A stretch of DNA of 64,000 bases from the NCBI RefSeq assembly GCF_018687715.1, contig NC_056758.1, positions 38,039,467 to 38,103,466 of the forward strand. Direction: 5' to 3'. The translations under genes and the position numbers were made by a program. Within the stretch, counting starts at the first letter, position 1, and the number at the start of each line of letters is the position of its first letter. Positions 25,601 to 37,282 of this stretch are shown piece by piece. The stretch comes from Carya illinoinensis. Lineage: Eukaryota; Streptophyta; Magnoliopsida; Fagales; Juglandaceae. The notes beneath the pieces are model-generated. The model was not told the origin of the DNA, searched no databases, and saw only the letters and a program-made list of their open reading frames with translations.

Positions 25601-26735
25601 TTCTATGGGTCAACATGATCATGGACACTCTAGGAGCACTTGCATTAGCCACAGAGCCTCCAAATGATGACTTAATGAAAAGATCACCGGTTGGTAGGAA
25701 GGGAAACTTCATCAGTAATGTTATGTGGAGGAATATCTTGGGGCAGTCTCTGTATCAGTTTGTCATAATTTGGTTTCTCCAGACAAGAGGAAAAGCAGCT
25801 TTTAGGCTTGAAGGCCCACATTCCGATTTAGTATTGAACACGATCATTTTCAACTCGTTTGTCTTTTGTCAGGTAATTTTAAATTCATTGGGACAAATTG
25901 GGGCTCTCCCTTCACCACTCCCGTGGGGGACATGTCACTCTTAATTTGGAATGCGTTTCTTTGGTGTGTTGACCATACAGGGTCAAAATTGATGGTATCA
26001 TCTATATCCAGGAAAACACCCAGAGTTTTATGGTTTTGTTCTATGGTGCTGTATGTGCATGGATACATGTATTAGTACTGCTGCTAATATTTGGGAGGGG
26101 AATTTTATGTAATAGGCTTGTTATTACTGCTTAATCCTGACTAGTAATATAGCAAATAATAGTAGGAGCATGCTGACAGATTCGTTCCACACACGCCTAT
26201 GCAATGGATGCTCATCTACTTGTTTTCTAGGCAGATACTTCATCTGACTGGATGAGCATAGATTTTTGCCTTAAATATGAAATCTCATGATTCAATCATG
26301 ATAAACTTATCCTTTTTGTTTTTTTGTATAGAATATTAATGTCTAGTTGCAATATTGAATCTTGTTAATAGTTCGCTGTCATGATTACAAGCACAATCTG
26401 AACTAATTACCCCTTTTTTTCCCTCTAAGAGCTGCAATCTTGAATTTATTTGTATTATTTAACTTACCCTGGAATGCTGATGTCTTCTGCAGGTTTTCAA
26501 TGAGATCAGCTGTAGGGAGATGGAAAAAATAAACGTCTTCAAAGGTATAATAGAGAACTATGTGTTTGTGGGTGTGCTTGCTTGCACTGTCCTCTTTCAA
26601 ATCATCGTCATTGAGTTCCTGGGTGCATTTGCAAACACAACTCCTCTCAGCTCAGAACAGTGGTTTGTAAGTGTTTTCCTGGGATTCCTTGGGATGCCAG
26701 TAGCAGCAATTCTAAAGATGATTCCTGTGGATTGA
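16669..26735 (+). CDS. ACA1: Autoinhibited Ca2+-ATPase, P2B type (ACA1/2/7 clade)
   Basis: The product pumps Ca2+ out of the cytosol using ATP; family members sit in plasma membrane or internal membranes. Seven exons join in frame: 16669-16845, 21234-21288, 21374-23325, 24571-24729, 25284-25455, 25574-25872 and 26493-26735. They give 1,018 residues, close to the family's usual 1,015-1,020. The N-terminus [13 protein letters not shown], then [20 protein letters not shown] (residues 24-43), is the basic-hydrophobic calmodulin-binding autoinhibitor. TGES is at 290-293 (actuator), PEGL at 413-416 (membrane helix 4), DKTGT at 456-460 with Asp456 the phosphorylated residue, and TGDGTNDAP from 756. 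No frameshift or missing catalytic residue was seen. Intron 1 (4.4 kb) is swollen by repeats. The start is the first ATG and matches the family start. ACA1 rather than ACA2/7 is inferred from neighbouring genes. Confidence 0.95.
17239..17400. repeat. MITE family 2 copy in ACA1 intron 1
   Basis: An AT-rich stretch with TTTTTATACAAAATATAATA at one end and CATCTCATCTCACTATACAAA at the other resembles the elements at 28403-28612 and 41246-41453. The family end motif is roughly CGTTTGAATAGTNAGATGAGATGA read inward. This copy looks diverged and perhaps truncated. Confidence 0.5.
18135..18809. repeat. Tandem duplication in ACA1 intron 1
   Basis: Two copies lie side by side, 18135-18449 and 18465-18809. 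Both run from ATTAGATATTAGTATAGAAG to CATTTCTTTTGTTATTC. The second copy has about 30 extra bases of TTGGAGTTGGA repeats. Each carries the CCGACTCCA and GGAGTTTGGATTTGAACTTC motifs. A related stretch at about 17,460-17,600 suggests the duplicated unit is the end of a larger repeat element. Confidence 0.8.
18903..19045. repeat. Short direct repeat in ACA1 intron 1
   Basis: AGATAGGAGGAAA followed by AAGCTACATAT(G/C)GGCTTATG occurs twice, about 85 bases apart. It is probably a remnant of a small terminal-repeat element; nothing coding is visible. Confidence 0.55.
19432..19862 (+). mobile_element. TRIM-type miniature LTR retrotransposon
   Basis: LTR 1 is 19432-19605 (TGTGATATCC to GCATTACA) and LTR 2 is 19708-19862 (to GCGTTACA). 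LTR 2 lacks about 19 bases near its end. Directly after LTR 1 comes TTGTATCAGAGAC, close to the tRNA-Met primer site TGGTATCAGAGC. Just before LTR 2 is a polypurine tract AAGGAGGGGGGG. The internal part is only about 100 bp and non-coding. The element is flanked by a perfect 5-bp direct repeat GTGGT at 19427-19431 and 19863-19867, the expected target-site duplication. This is a complete TRIM within ACA1 intron 1. Confidence 0.88.
24255..24430 (-). pseudogene. Copia scrap in ACA1 intron 3
   Basis: On the minus strand 24426-24376 reads [13 protein letters not shown], the Copia integrase C-terminal motif, and 24325-24280 reads [13 protein letters not shown], the reverse transcriptase catalytic YVDD motif. 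These are normally several hundred codons apart but here lie about 70 bases apart, so a large internal deletion has occurred. No LTR was identified. The host intron (23326-24570) keeps its splice sites. Confidence 0.75.
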
Positions 26736-27474
26736 AATCAAGGCAAACTGAATAGTTGCGTTCTGGCTTAGTTTTCCAAACTCGCAACCGTGATAGGAGT
26801 TTATATTTTGGTTGTACAGCTGTGGAGTAACTTTGAACTGACATGGTTTTCCGTATTGTAAATTTGATAGGCTAGAAAATTTAATACAAAACCTATGGCT
26901 CAAGATGGGCGCGTCTGACATTTGTGGGGGAGTTTCTATTCATGTTAGATTTTCTCTAGACTTCTAACTTCAGGATTTGTGATATGAATTGAAAGATTTG
27001 CCTGATCATGCAGCTGTATTATAACGTGCTTATCCGGTATTTTTATGATTGATCTTGCCAGTTGTTATATAACGCCCAAATGTTCCCATCAACAGAGTAT
27101 TTTTTCTTTTTCTTTTTTCTTTGTGTTTTTGGCATGATCCAATTTTAGGCATTCGGTGCCAATTGCCAAAGCCGTTTATATTGAAGTAATAATCTTTGGT
27201 TGACAAATGGTGAGAAACGAGCGGTGTGGGCTGTCATCTGAGATGGGTACTTGTTAAAAGTTTGATCTTGAACGTTACAGATAAAAAAGTTGCAGTGTCT
27301 TTGTGTCGCTTGGCATTCTCGAGTCAAGGTATACATGGTGTCAACAAATAGGAGAAACGTTTAGTTTCAATTGAATTTGAGTGCGGTGCGTTGGACTGCA
27401 ACTTTTCCAGTTGAAAAAAAAACTTGTGCATTGATAATTGAGCAGGTGCGAGTTTGAGATAAGGAATGTTGTTA
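26736..27474. other. ACA1 3' flank
   Basis: This holds the presumed 3' UTR of ACA1 and spacer. No other gene is visible. Confidence 0.5.
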
Positions 27475-27933
27475 GAGCATTCACATTGGTTTATGCATAT
27501 GCATATGTAAAATCACATCTTTTAGAGATCCAATTTACCATACAAGCAAAACTTCCACATTGGCTTATGCAAATTTGAGAACAAAATAATAATAAAATAT
27601 TATCATTTTATTATTTTTTTTTTACATTTTTTTTAATAGGGTTTGATCTTCAAATATGTAAAATATTTGAGTAAAATATTTTTTGGAGAATGAATGAATA
27701 AAATATGTAGTAAAATATTTAAAAGTAAAATATGTAGAAAGAGAGTGGGAGGAGAGAAAAAGAATGAATAAAATATGTTTTGGAGAGTGAATAGTTGATC
27801 TTTAAACATGTAAATGTACTGTTCATAGCTATGCAAATATTTGAAGATGCATAATCCAATGTAGATGAATTTAAGCTCATATTATGCAAATATGATTTTG
27901 CATATGCATATGCATAGACCAATGTGAATGCTC
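27475..27933. mobile_element. Tourist-like MITE with TTA target duplication
   Basis: Inverted ends are GAGCATTCACATTGGT at the left and its counterpart ACCAATGTGAATGCTC at the right. Each is followed inward by a TATGCATATGCATATG-type palindrome. The element is 459 bp and AT-rich with no open frame. TTA lies directly on both sides (27472-27474 and 27934-27936), as expected for PIF/Harbinger-related MITEs. A second, truncated copy lies at 39470-39745 in the opposite orientation. Confidence 0.82.
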
Positions 27934-27936
27934 TTA

Positions 27937-30900
27937 GAATGAAAGTTTAAGGTGTTGGGACGCTGAAATGACCTAAGATGACGACGTAGGGCACGATGGA
28001 AACTTAGATAAAGGATGATCTAGGTAACAGACACCTCCCCAAGAACAGATTGACAACACGACGATAAGTCTAACAACCGTCTAATCCAATCTACAGTTCT
28101 CCATTGAATGCGGGGGATGAATTTCTCTTTCTAGTCAGTAACCATATTTATGTTGTGGATAGGAGTGGAGATTGCTGAGTGGTTGTCAAAGTCTCAGTGT
28201 CTAGCTGCATCCACGTCCCAAAAAAACAAAAGGGTTCCCACCATAAACAACGCAAGCCACAGCACAGCAGCGATGGGCATGAGTAAATTAACGGCATTGA
28301 TATGGCAGCTTTTTGCTTGTCAACATTTAAAACCTATGCTCTGTTCCAAGCACCACTTCACTCACTGTGCACTAATTCTAGTGGTGGGATGCTCACACCG
28401 ATACCTGAGGTTTTGGTTAATTAAAATTAAAAATTTTATCATATCTTAATTTATTATTATATATTTTTTAAATTTTTATATAAAATATAATAAATAATTT
28501 AATTTTTTTAAATTTTAATATAAAATTAATATTTAAAAATTATATTATAATAATATTTTATTATTATCATTTAAAATATTTTACCTTATCTATATAACTA
28601 AACGAAACTGTCGAGCAGTTTATAATAATTGCCACGTAGCGTTGGATGGATAGAAATATCACAACTGAACTGAATGCAGTATGGCCATCCCTATAGCTAA
28701 CTCAGTTATCGAAAAATATATGTGAATTTCATTATAATTAATATTAATTTACACATTGTTTACTGGCAGCATTTAATCATGCTATGAACTAATTTAGCTG
28801 CTGTCTATTTTTTATTTTTATTTTTTCTCATTGTAGAAAGCGTTCATATCTAAAATTAAAAGAAATTTCAGTCCAACTTTCTTGCAGTGTCCGTTTTCCT
28901 TTATATAATGCTGTTTTATTTATTTTTTATTTTTTATTGACTTCGGTTTTGTATCGTTTGTTGTATTTAATTTAGCTTGCAGTTTTGATACATGATAGCC
29001 CTCGCCCTCGGTGAATCATTCAAGCACATCAGCACTGCGATGTTGGCGCTTTTTTCAAATACATAAAATCACGTAATGGACGAAAATATTGCGATGATAT
29101 GATTGCAATTTTCAGCTGCAGAAACCCCAAATCTAGAACACATTTTTCACCGGATCGTCCGTCCGAGCGCGAAGCCGTCATCCTGTCTCTCAGAACAGAG
29201 ACAGTGGGACCTTGTATAGCGGGTGAGGATAATTTTGAAGACTTTCCAATGTGTTTGAATTTTCAAACGAGTAATTTTAGTATTTTTTTTAATATTTATT
29301 TATAAAAAATAATTTATTATTATATAAATTTTAAATTTAATTTTTTTAAAATAAAAATATGCTACAAATATTATTTTACTTTTTAATTATTTTTTTATTC
29401 TGACGGTAACGGGGATGGTAAATAAACTTTTCTTTTAACAGAGAGGGAGACGTGCTGGGAGCAGGCAAAGCTGAAGATATCCGTCCGATGTGATTTATAG
29501 CAGTGGTAAAAAATAGATGGAGATGCCATCTTCCAGCCAGCAAAGAATGGGAGCTGGATGTCAGCAAAATGTAAGGAGCCAAGTACTTTTGGCAGTAGTC
29601 TGCCTCTTCAATAAAAACAGATTTATTCACTATGGTATCTCCCATGTAAATGTTTTCCCTCGGAACGTCAACCTCATCTGCCCAGATCTTGGGTTCCATC
29701 CTTCAGCCAAATATCATGCTACGAAAAATTAAAAAAGGACTATTTGTTTCGTTTCTTTGTGTTTCAGGTCGTTTTCTTCTTTCTACTATTTTCGCTTCAA
29801 ACATCCCTAGCCAGCATCTTCATCTATGATTCTATCCTATCATGTTCTTGGCTAAGTATACAAGTTTTATCCTCGCCAACTTTATCAACATTATCAGTCA
29901 ATACATGTGATGAAAACACTGCTTGCATGGTCTGGCTCCAACTGAGGATTCCTTGATGATTTTTAGAGTAATACTGTTCATCATTTCAATTCTCATCATC
30001 TAATGATATGATATTAAATAATTAAAAATTATTTATTATGTTTTACTTGTGAACCAATTATTTAATACCATGTCATCAAAAGATAAATAGATTTATTGTA
30101 ATTTTTATAGGTTTTTCGAAAGTGGTGAAGTCACTAAAATAGGTTTAGATTAAAGAATTTTGTTTATATATATTTTACTTGGATTTGAGAGAATTTTAAA
30201 AACTCCCAAAAGAGTACAAATACAAAGCACCAAGATGATGTAGAATTCTTTTGATTTCTTAATTCAGTTCATAACTTTATTTTGGGATTTTTTTAATTTT
30301 TTTTTAAATTATTGCAAACTAAAATGATCAAATTCATCGTCATGATACGTGATTTAACGAAAATAAAATTACTGCCTAAAAAATTAAGGGCGTTACATAT
30401 TATTTGGAAGGTGAGAGCTAGCATTAGGTAGCATCGTTAAAGGAGCCCAACACTAACAACTCAGCTGGCTTGGAAAATGGTAGCCAACAGAGTGAATACA
30501 AAAACCGATTTCATCAAAACTATAATCAACATAGAAAATTCCTTTTGATTACATAGACAAGGTGTTGGGTTTCATGGCCCCTCAATCCAGCAAAGCCAGA
30601 GCTTCGCCGGGAAAAAAAAGAGCGAGGGCCCGCCTGAAAAGGCATGCCCCAAACATTCAAACAAATCCAATCACATCCACCTGTTACACAAGCATAGATG
30701 CATCAAATCACACAAACAGAGCTCCTTGCCCATCTTTTCCCCGTCACTCTACCTTGCTTTCAGCCTTTTCGAAACACCACCAAAGCATCCCAAGCATCCC
30801 ATCGATAGCCAGGTCGCCTCAGACATCTCAGACCCACAAACTATAACAAACTAGAGAGAAACTATAAGCAAAAATAATTGCACAAGAATGAAGTAATAGC

Positions 30901-31201
30901 ACTGTTTTACATGCAGTCTTGAAGCAGCCCCCCCTCCTCTTCCCTGTCTTTTTTCATATCGTGGCATTGGTCTAATAACAGTCAGCTTTTTGTATGTTGC
31001 CCAAAGCTTTGCCTTTTTCTTTGTTTTTTTTTTTTCTTTTTTATTTCTCTTTTCCTGCTCTGTCTCTCCTTTCCTAAGGGAGATTCAGGCAAGCCAAAAT
31101 CATGTCGATCAAGTATTGATTAAAGAAAGCCTAAGACCAATAGTCATCATTGTAAAAGCCATAGCTAATCTTTGGAAAACTCTCAATAGTCAGAAATCTC
31201 T
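27937..31201. other. Intergenic between ACA1 and the cyclin gene
   Basis: No gene is supported. A MITE lies at 28403-28612 (listed separately). The last few hundred bases before 31202 are the likely 3' UTR of the minus-strand cyclin. Open frames near 28150, 29517 and 30562 lack recognisable domains. Confidence 0.5.
28403..28612. repeat. MITE family 2 copy
   Basis: This AT-rich segment has the family core TTTTTATATAAAATATAATAAATAATT and the closing TATATAACTAAACGAAACTG. It resembles 17239-17400 and 41246-41453 in the same general plan. It has no coding content. Confidence 0.5.
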
Positions 31202-32638
31202 TTATCCGAGTTTATCATCAGGTATGCCATAGCTTTGATCACAAGTACTGAACGTAAGCTTTCTTCTTTTGTTGGTAACCGCAGAAGTAACCGAAGATTT
31301 TTCTAAAACATCAATAGGCCTCGATTGGGTCGGCGAAAGATCTGAAGAATTCACAGCCTTTGGGATTTTAAGAATCTCCGTTTGTAGTCTTCGCATCGTA
31401 TTATAGCATGAAAACACATCGTCCTGTAGTAGAAACAAGGTCCAAGACCCATTAACCGGAATCCGCTTCTTTCTTTGTTTGATGAATATATAATAGAGAA
31501 AACGAATTCTACACTAATTTATGTGTGTATATATACACACAAGGGACTCACAACTTCAAGAAATCTACGAGGAGAAATGGAATTCATCTTCAACTCCAAT
31601 GCTCTTCTTGTGAATCTGTCGTCCAAAGCCAGCAAGGCGGCGGCAGCAGCAACAGCAGACGGTCGATGACCCATTAAATTGACCTCTACAATAAATAGCA
31701 TCATAAATCAATACGGATATGTACATAAAACCAGATCAGTACAATGCCATCAATACAAATATGAATAGATGTTCCTGGATGTACCTCTCATTATGGCTAA
31801 GATGATCTGCACAGTTCTAGACACTATATTGCTTGGCGGAGATTCCTCGTAAAACTTGTTGATGAAGAAATAAAGAAAAGGGAAAGGAGTGATTGAGCAC
31901 ATCCGCCATTCCAATGTGCTCAATACCAAAAGCTCCATTCTCTGAATGACTTCGCTGTCGAAGTTATAATCCTCTAACAGATACTCTGACAAAACTGGAA
32001 CTTTTAACTCCTCCATCTTCGCAGCCAAAGAAAGACATGCTACTGAGAGCAATCTAATAGCCCACAAATTTTCACTCTGCAACTTTTAAAATTTCAATAT
32101 ATATATAACAAGAACGATGATTGATAATCGAAAGGATTAGGTCGAAGTTATTAAGTTTGGGGTAAAGAAAAAATAAAGGTAAAGAAAAAATTGAAGGAAA
32201 TTGAACTTACATCGATGAAACGCCTTGAAAGGAATCGATCGAAGTATGTCATAGACAAATAAGCTGTTTGGAAGCGAAATCGGAATGCTGCTCTGGTCTA
32301 GATCCATTTACAAGAATTAAAAATCAAGGCCGATTACAGTGGTGTTGGTTCAGCTCAATGAAAATAACAATTAAATTGAAAAAAAGGAATGGAATGAGAC
32401 TAACTTTGAGAATCCATGTGATAGCTTCCAAGCGAGCACATTTGACCCAGTTCCCAAAAACCAAAGACTCACTTCTTTTGAACCCATGACGGATTTCTCT
32501 TTCAAAAAACATCTCCATATACTCATCTTCATAGCCATCATAATTCTTAAAGTTAATGAACGTGTCCTCTTCCACCAGCTCTTCATCCAAGCGAGTCTCA
32601 CTTTCCTGACAAAGGAGGCTAGAGAAAGAACCATCCAT
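31202..32638 (-). CDS. CYCD5: D-type cyclin, CYCD5-like
   Basis: D cyclins bind CDKA and drive the G1-S step by promoting phosphorylation of retinoblastoma protein. Five exons (minus strand): 32638-32405, 32297-32211, 32076-31785, 31685-31552 and 31423-31202. They give 322 residues, almost the same as Arabidopsis CYCD5;1. LLCQE (residues 8-12) fits the LxCxE Rb-binding motif. The cyclin box contains AITWILK, then TAYLSMTYFDRFLSRRF, then WAIRLLSVACLSLAAKMEE, then VLSTLEWRM. The tail ends with KRRKLTFSTCDQSYGIPDD. An in-frame ATG at 32743 would add 35 residues read through a TC repeat; MDGSFSS is the better start because it puts LxCxE near the N-terminus. Subclass D5 is from overall similarity and is less certain than the D-cyclin call. 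Confidence 0.9.
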
Positions 32639-32652
32639 TTTTAACTTTCTCC

Positions 32653-32658
<6 letters not shown>

Positions 32659-32715
<57 letters not shown>
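32659..32715. repeat. (TC)n microsatellite upstream of the cyclin start
   Basis: About 28 TC units, read as (GA)n in the cyclin mRNA, end 21 bases before the chosen ATG. In the cyclin frame it encodes alternating Arg-Glu. A shorter (GA)n lies at about 32988-33003. GA-rich leaders are common in plant genes. Confidence 0.9.
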
Positions 32716-32721
<6 letters not shown>

Positions 32722-35700
32722 GCGAATCAAACAGACAATCCAAGGCACTGTGAGAGAGATATATAAACTGCTAAATCCATGATTTGGAGAGAGAAAACGT
32801 GGTTTACCGCCATGACCAAAAGGTAGAAGTTGAGGGAGAGGTGGAGATGGGGACGGGGACCTATAATTTAGCAAAAGATGCGGGACTGTTTTCACGGTTG
32901 TAGATTGAGAAATAAAACGGGATACTCTCCATTGTCTCCAAAATGAGGCGAGATTGTAGAAGTGTCCGTTTTTGGGTTGGGTGTGGAGAGAGAGAGAGAG
33001 AGAGTTCTTTTGTATGCGTCCACTGTGCGGGATGACCATGTTTGACTGAGAAAGCCTTTGTTTCGGGGCACCAACAGCTTGGACTATGAGTTGGTGGGGA
33101 CTTGTTGCTGATACGCGAGTCTTCAGACCGTGTGGTACACAGCCCAACGGAGAGCAGCTATGTAATTGTTTCCGTACATGGTGTCGTACCCTTAGGGCTT
33201 GAGGCACAACCTGAGGTTCTCTGTGATTGGAGGGAGTTAGGATTCTATACGGTAGGATCCAGATGGTCTGGCGTGACAAGTCAAATTTCATTCATTCAAG
33301 AACATCTAGATGTGCCATTGGATGGGATTTTACACTTGCAATAAACTTGCACGATCGAAATGATTGCTGGATTCGATGGCCTTCACCTCTAATTTTGGTT
33401 GTTAGTGTTTTTATATATGTTTTTTTTTTTTTTTAACATAAATGCTATGACCAAAGAATTTTACAAAATTAAACTTATAAAGTAACATGATTTGATGTAG
33501 CACGTTATATTATAAAATAAATTTAACATATCATATAAATTCATATCAATTTGTGAGTTTATTTTTATAAATTTTTTTTTTATGGCTATAACACTTATAA
33601 TCTTCTTATTATTAAGTTTGAAATCAAGGGATCCATCAAAGGTGAATAAGAAAGAAAAAAATCCAAATCAACTATACAAATAGTGATAATTAGCGGATTC
33701 ATTGTTGTTCAACTTGTTTCAACTTTCTACAAAATAATTTATATAGTAAACAAATGAGAAATGTATTTAAAAAATCATGGGAAGAAAACACATTATATTA
33801 ATTACAAACGTTAATTTCTATTATTTAAAACCCAACAAAAATTGCCAACAAATATATATATGAAGTGCTAGTAGTAGTAGTAGTATCTCAGGTGGTTGCG
33901 CAAGTCCAGCTCAGACGAGCATTTTTTGATGGAACATGAAAATAGATCGAAGGACAACAAAAAAAATCCAAAAGCCGACTTAACACTAGCCAATACTAAA
34001 TGATACCTCGGCATATAGTGCATGATCTCACTTTGAATCTGACAATTTTTTTTTTCCTTAATTTCTTAATTTATAAATTCTAGTCCTAGCTAGCTAGATC
34101 ATACGGCCACTTTGGTCGATGATCTTGAACTTTCAATATTTGTACTGGTCTATTTGAAAACATATATAGTTTAACAATGTAAAGAATTATAATTTTGTCA
34201 ACTTGTAGGAGGAAACAATTCCTTATCTAATTGAGTTCATGATTTGTTTAGACCAACTTGTGATCATGATCTATAAAATACATATATATATGGCACATAA
34301 TTAATTATTAATATCTTATGCACTCTATGATCTATTCCCCTTTAACAGGGAAATGGGTTGTTCAAAATATGAAATTTGATTAAAAAAGTTTTTTCAGTCC
34401 TCGCTGCTTGCCTACACAAAGATATATAGCTCATGATTAAGCTCCTAAGTACTATCATCCATTAATGGCGGATCCCGAAAGTACACGTGGCTAAGCCTGG
34501 CCTCCAGAAGTGTTGCTAGCAGCTTGCATATATTGAAGCTAAATTATCTAAAACCCTTTCTATATACTGACAATATTGATAATGAAATAGTACTGTACCA
34601 ATGTCCATTAATTCACATTAATCAATGGAAGATCGTGGGTTAGCTGGATGCAAGACTACAAGAACACTTTAGCTAGGGTATATTATTTGCTTGACCTCCA
34701 AAGTACTCATCATGAGTTAGGTTAATTGATTGTTTTGTTTTGGGACAATAGTGGGCCAATTTATAAGTATTTTTCTTCCTAATTTCTTCTGGGTTATTGG
34801 AACAAATTAAAACAAAAAAGAAGTCAAACTTAAATAGATGGAACTATATATATGTACCCAGGTTTTGGGCTTCTCCCACTCTAAATATATAGCACGAATC
34901 CATGTAATTCCAAATTAAAATAAATAGTATTGCCTCTAAAAAAAAAGAAAAGAAAAGAGTCCCCATTAATTAGTACAATCGAGTAATATGGTATATACCA
35001 TGCATCCAAATTTTCAATCAGTACTGAAATGTCTTATTTTCTAATTGGTAAGATTACATAACAGGGGAGATTATATAATTCTTAATTTTTAATCATGAAT
35101 ACGATCATGATTAATTAAAATATGATGATCAGCTTAATCAGTCAGTCGACGTACGTACGTTATAAAGAAGTACTAAATGCAATCAAATTTGGGTTTAGAG
35201 AGAGAAGATCAAGATTATTGCGTTGACCGGTGCATGTGCATGCATGGGGGTCCCTAGCTATCGTTTAGAGATCTTAGAATCGATCGATTACTTTCACGTA
35301 CCCAGTAGTACTGCCCAATTCATTTATCACTCGAATGGCAGTGCGCTAGCTGCTAGCTTGTATAATGTGCCTCTGAGACCAAAAATAGCATCGACCTTCA
35401 ATAATAATGCCTTCTGATTTTACGTAAAAGACCAAAATGATACTGTACACGCACGTTAGGTAATAATCTGTGTTTTCTGGTCCCATACGTACCTTAACGT
35501 AAAGTCTATCTATGAATGTCTGAAAGCAAATCAAATCGGATGGTTGGCATGCATTTTTACTGCAAAAAAGATAAATTTTTATAATTAATTTATAGCAATA
35601 AAAAGATTATTAATAATTAAAATAATTTTTTTATTACTATAAATTAGTTAAAAAAATCTATTTTTCCCTCTGATCAGTTACTGTTTGCATTCTTGATTAT

Positions 35701-35871
35701 GCTGTCCTCTGTCTTTAGCTGCTCATCAGCGGTGGGACAATACATTGTTGGAAAGGACATTCCACTTTATTTTTATTGTTGCAACACTTGAATGTGGCGA
35801 TATTTCTCTCTTCACAAGTGTCTGTACGCTGGGGGTTCAAAGCTGGGGTTCGACCCCCTTCTCCATGGGCC

Positions 35872-35902
<31 letters not shown>

Positions 35903-36450
35903 ATATATACGCGCGCCCCCGTTCAAACTACCTAACAAAAAAAGAAAATGTGATACCATGAACAGTTGCACGTACAGTAGTTGAGCTATATAGCAGTAGC
36001 ACTTGCACCAGCTAAAGATCAAATTAGAGACTTTAATCAACCATGAATGGAGTTAACATGAGAGCTAGCCAGCCACCATCGCTGCGAGACCAATTTCTTC
36101 GAAAGAAAATAATGTTCCAACGCAGCTAGTTTATTGAAACATCATTACCTCTGATGATAATCATGTGCTAAAACTACGTTTTTTTCCTCCCTAGCTTGTA
36201 CTGATATTTGAAGAAGATGTTTTCTGGTCATTTCTGATTAATACTGTCTACGAGTTATATGTTGTCTCAGTCATTCAACGAAAACTATGCATGATAGTTG
36301 CAAATAGTTTTGCTCAGTACCGGCCCCTCATATATATATATATATATCGCTATTTTTTTCGGTCAAGGGGAATATTGAGGTTGAGTACTTGATCAATAGC
36401 TAGCTAATCATGTAAGTTTGCCTAGAAAAGTGAGAATGATTTCACTATAG

Positions 36451-36612
36451 AGTTTTGCTATATACAAATACAATTGCGTACTAACCTGTGTACCAATACT
36501 GATTCATTCATATTTAAAATTTAAATTAACATTGTTTTTAATAAAATCTACTTTTTAACTAATCACATCACATCGGTACACAGATTAGTACACAATTATA
36601 CTTGTAACTATA
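36451..36612. repeat. MITE family 1, copy B (clearest ends)
   Basis: The left end has ACAAATACAATTGCGTACTAA then CCTGTGTACC. The reverse complement of the right end has ACAAGTATAATTGTGTACTAA then TCTGTGTACC. This inverted repeat is over 30 bp with few mismatches. The core TTTAAATTAACATTGTTTTTAATAAAA is shared with 9193-9362 and 43103-43268. No coding capacity; superfamily unassigned. Confidence 0.75.
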
Positions 36613-37228
36613 TTTTTTCCTTTTTATTACGTACTTGGTTCATGCATGGACGATCTGATTGGATAAATGCATTAAGCAATTAATCGATTTGTCAACCCTT
36701 CATTTTTATACAATTTTTCAGTTTTACTGCTACGTAGGTACAATGTTGATGAGATTTATCCTTAGCATGTTACTGTTCTATGAACCCAGAACCGACCTAC
36801 GTGTCGGTGTTAATACTGACTTAAAACTTCAATTAACTGTGGACCAAGATAGAAATTAAATTACTAATGCCACAATTTCAATCCTGGGTACGTCTTTTTT
36901 CTTTTGTTTTTTAGGGAACCATGCAACATATAAATATATTATTATGGTCCATCTGATCCATAAGCTAGCTATAGGACGTTGTTAATGGGAAATGAAATTG
37001 AACATTCTTCATCGAGACTATTATATCTATTACTGCCTGGCCTCTGCTATATAATTCGCAGGGTCTCAGACCTGGTTTACTCCCAGATCAGTTAGTGAAG
37101 GTGAATTTATATATAAATGGCACATGCATATTGTTCCCTCCGTATAATGCAAGAACTGAAGGACAGACATTAATTGATTGAACACGCATTCATGTAAATA
37201 TCCATGATTGAATTAAGTTTCCTACGAC

Positions 37229-37280
<52 letters not shown>
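37229..37280. repeat. (AT)n(GT)n compound microsatellite
   Basis: About 8 AT units run directly into about 18 GT units. Confidence 0.95.

Positions 37281-37282
<2 letters not shown>

Noticed and set aside
32641..33291. 216-codon minus-strand open frame ending in Arg-Glu repeats
   Set aside because: It reads the GA microsatellite in another frame and is not in frame with the cyclin; it looks like leader sequence.
35824..35860. SINE or tRNA-like B box GGGGTTCGACCCC
   Set aside because: There is no matching A box at a suitable distance and no clear element borders; it may simply be a small palindrome.
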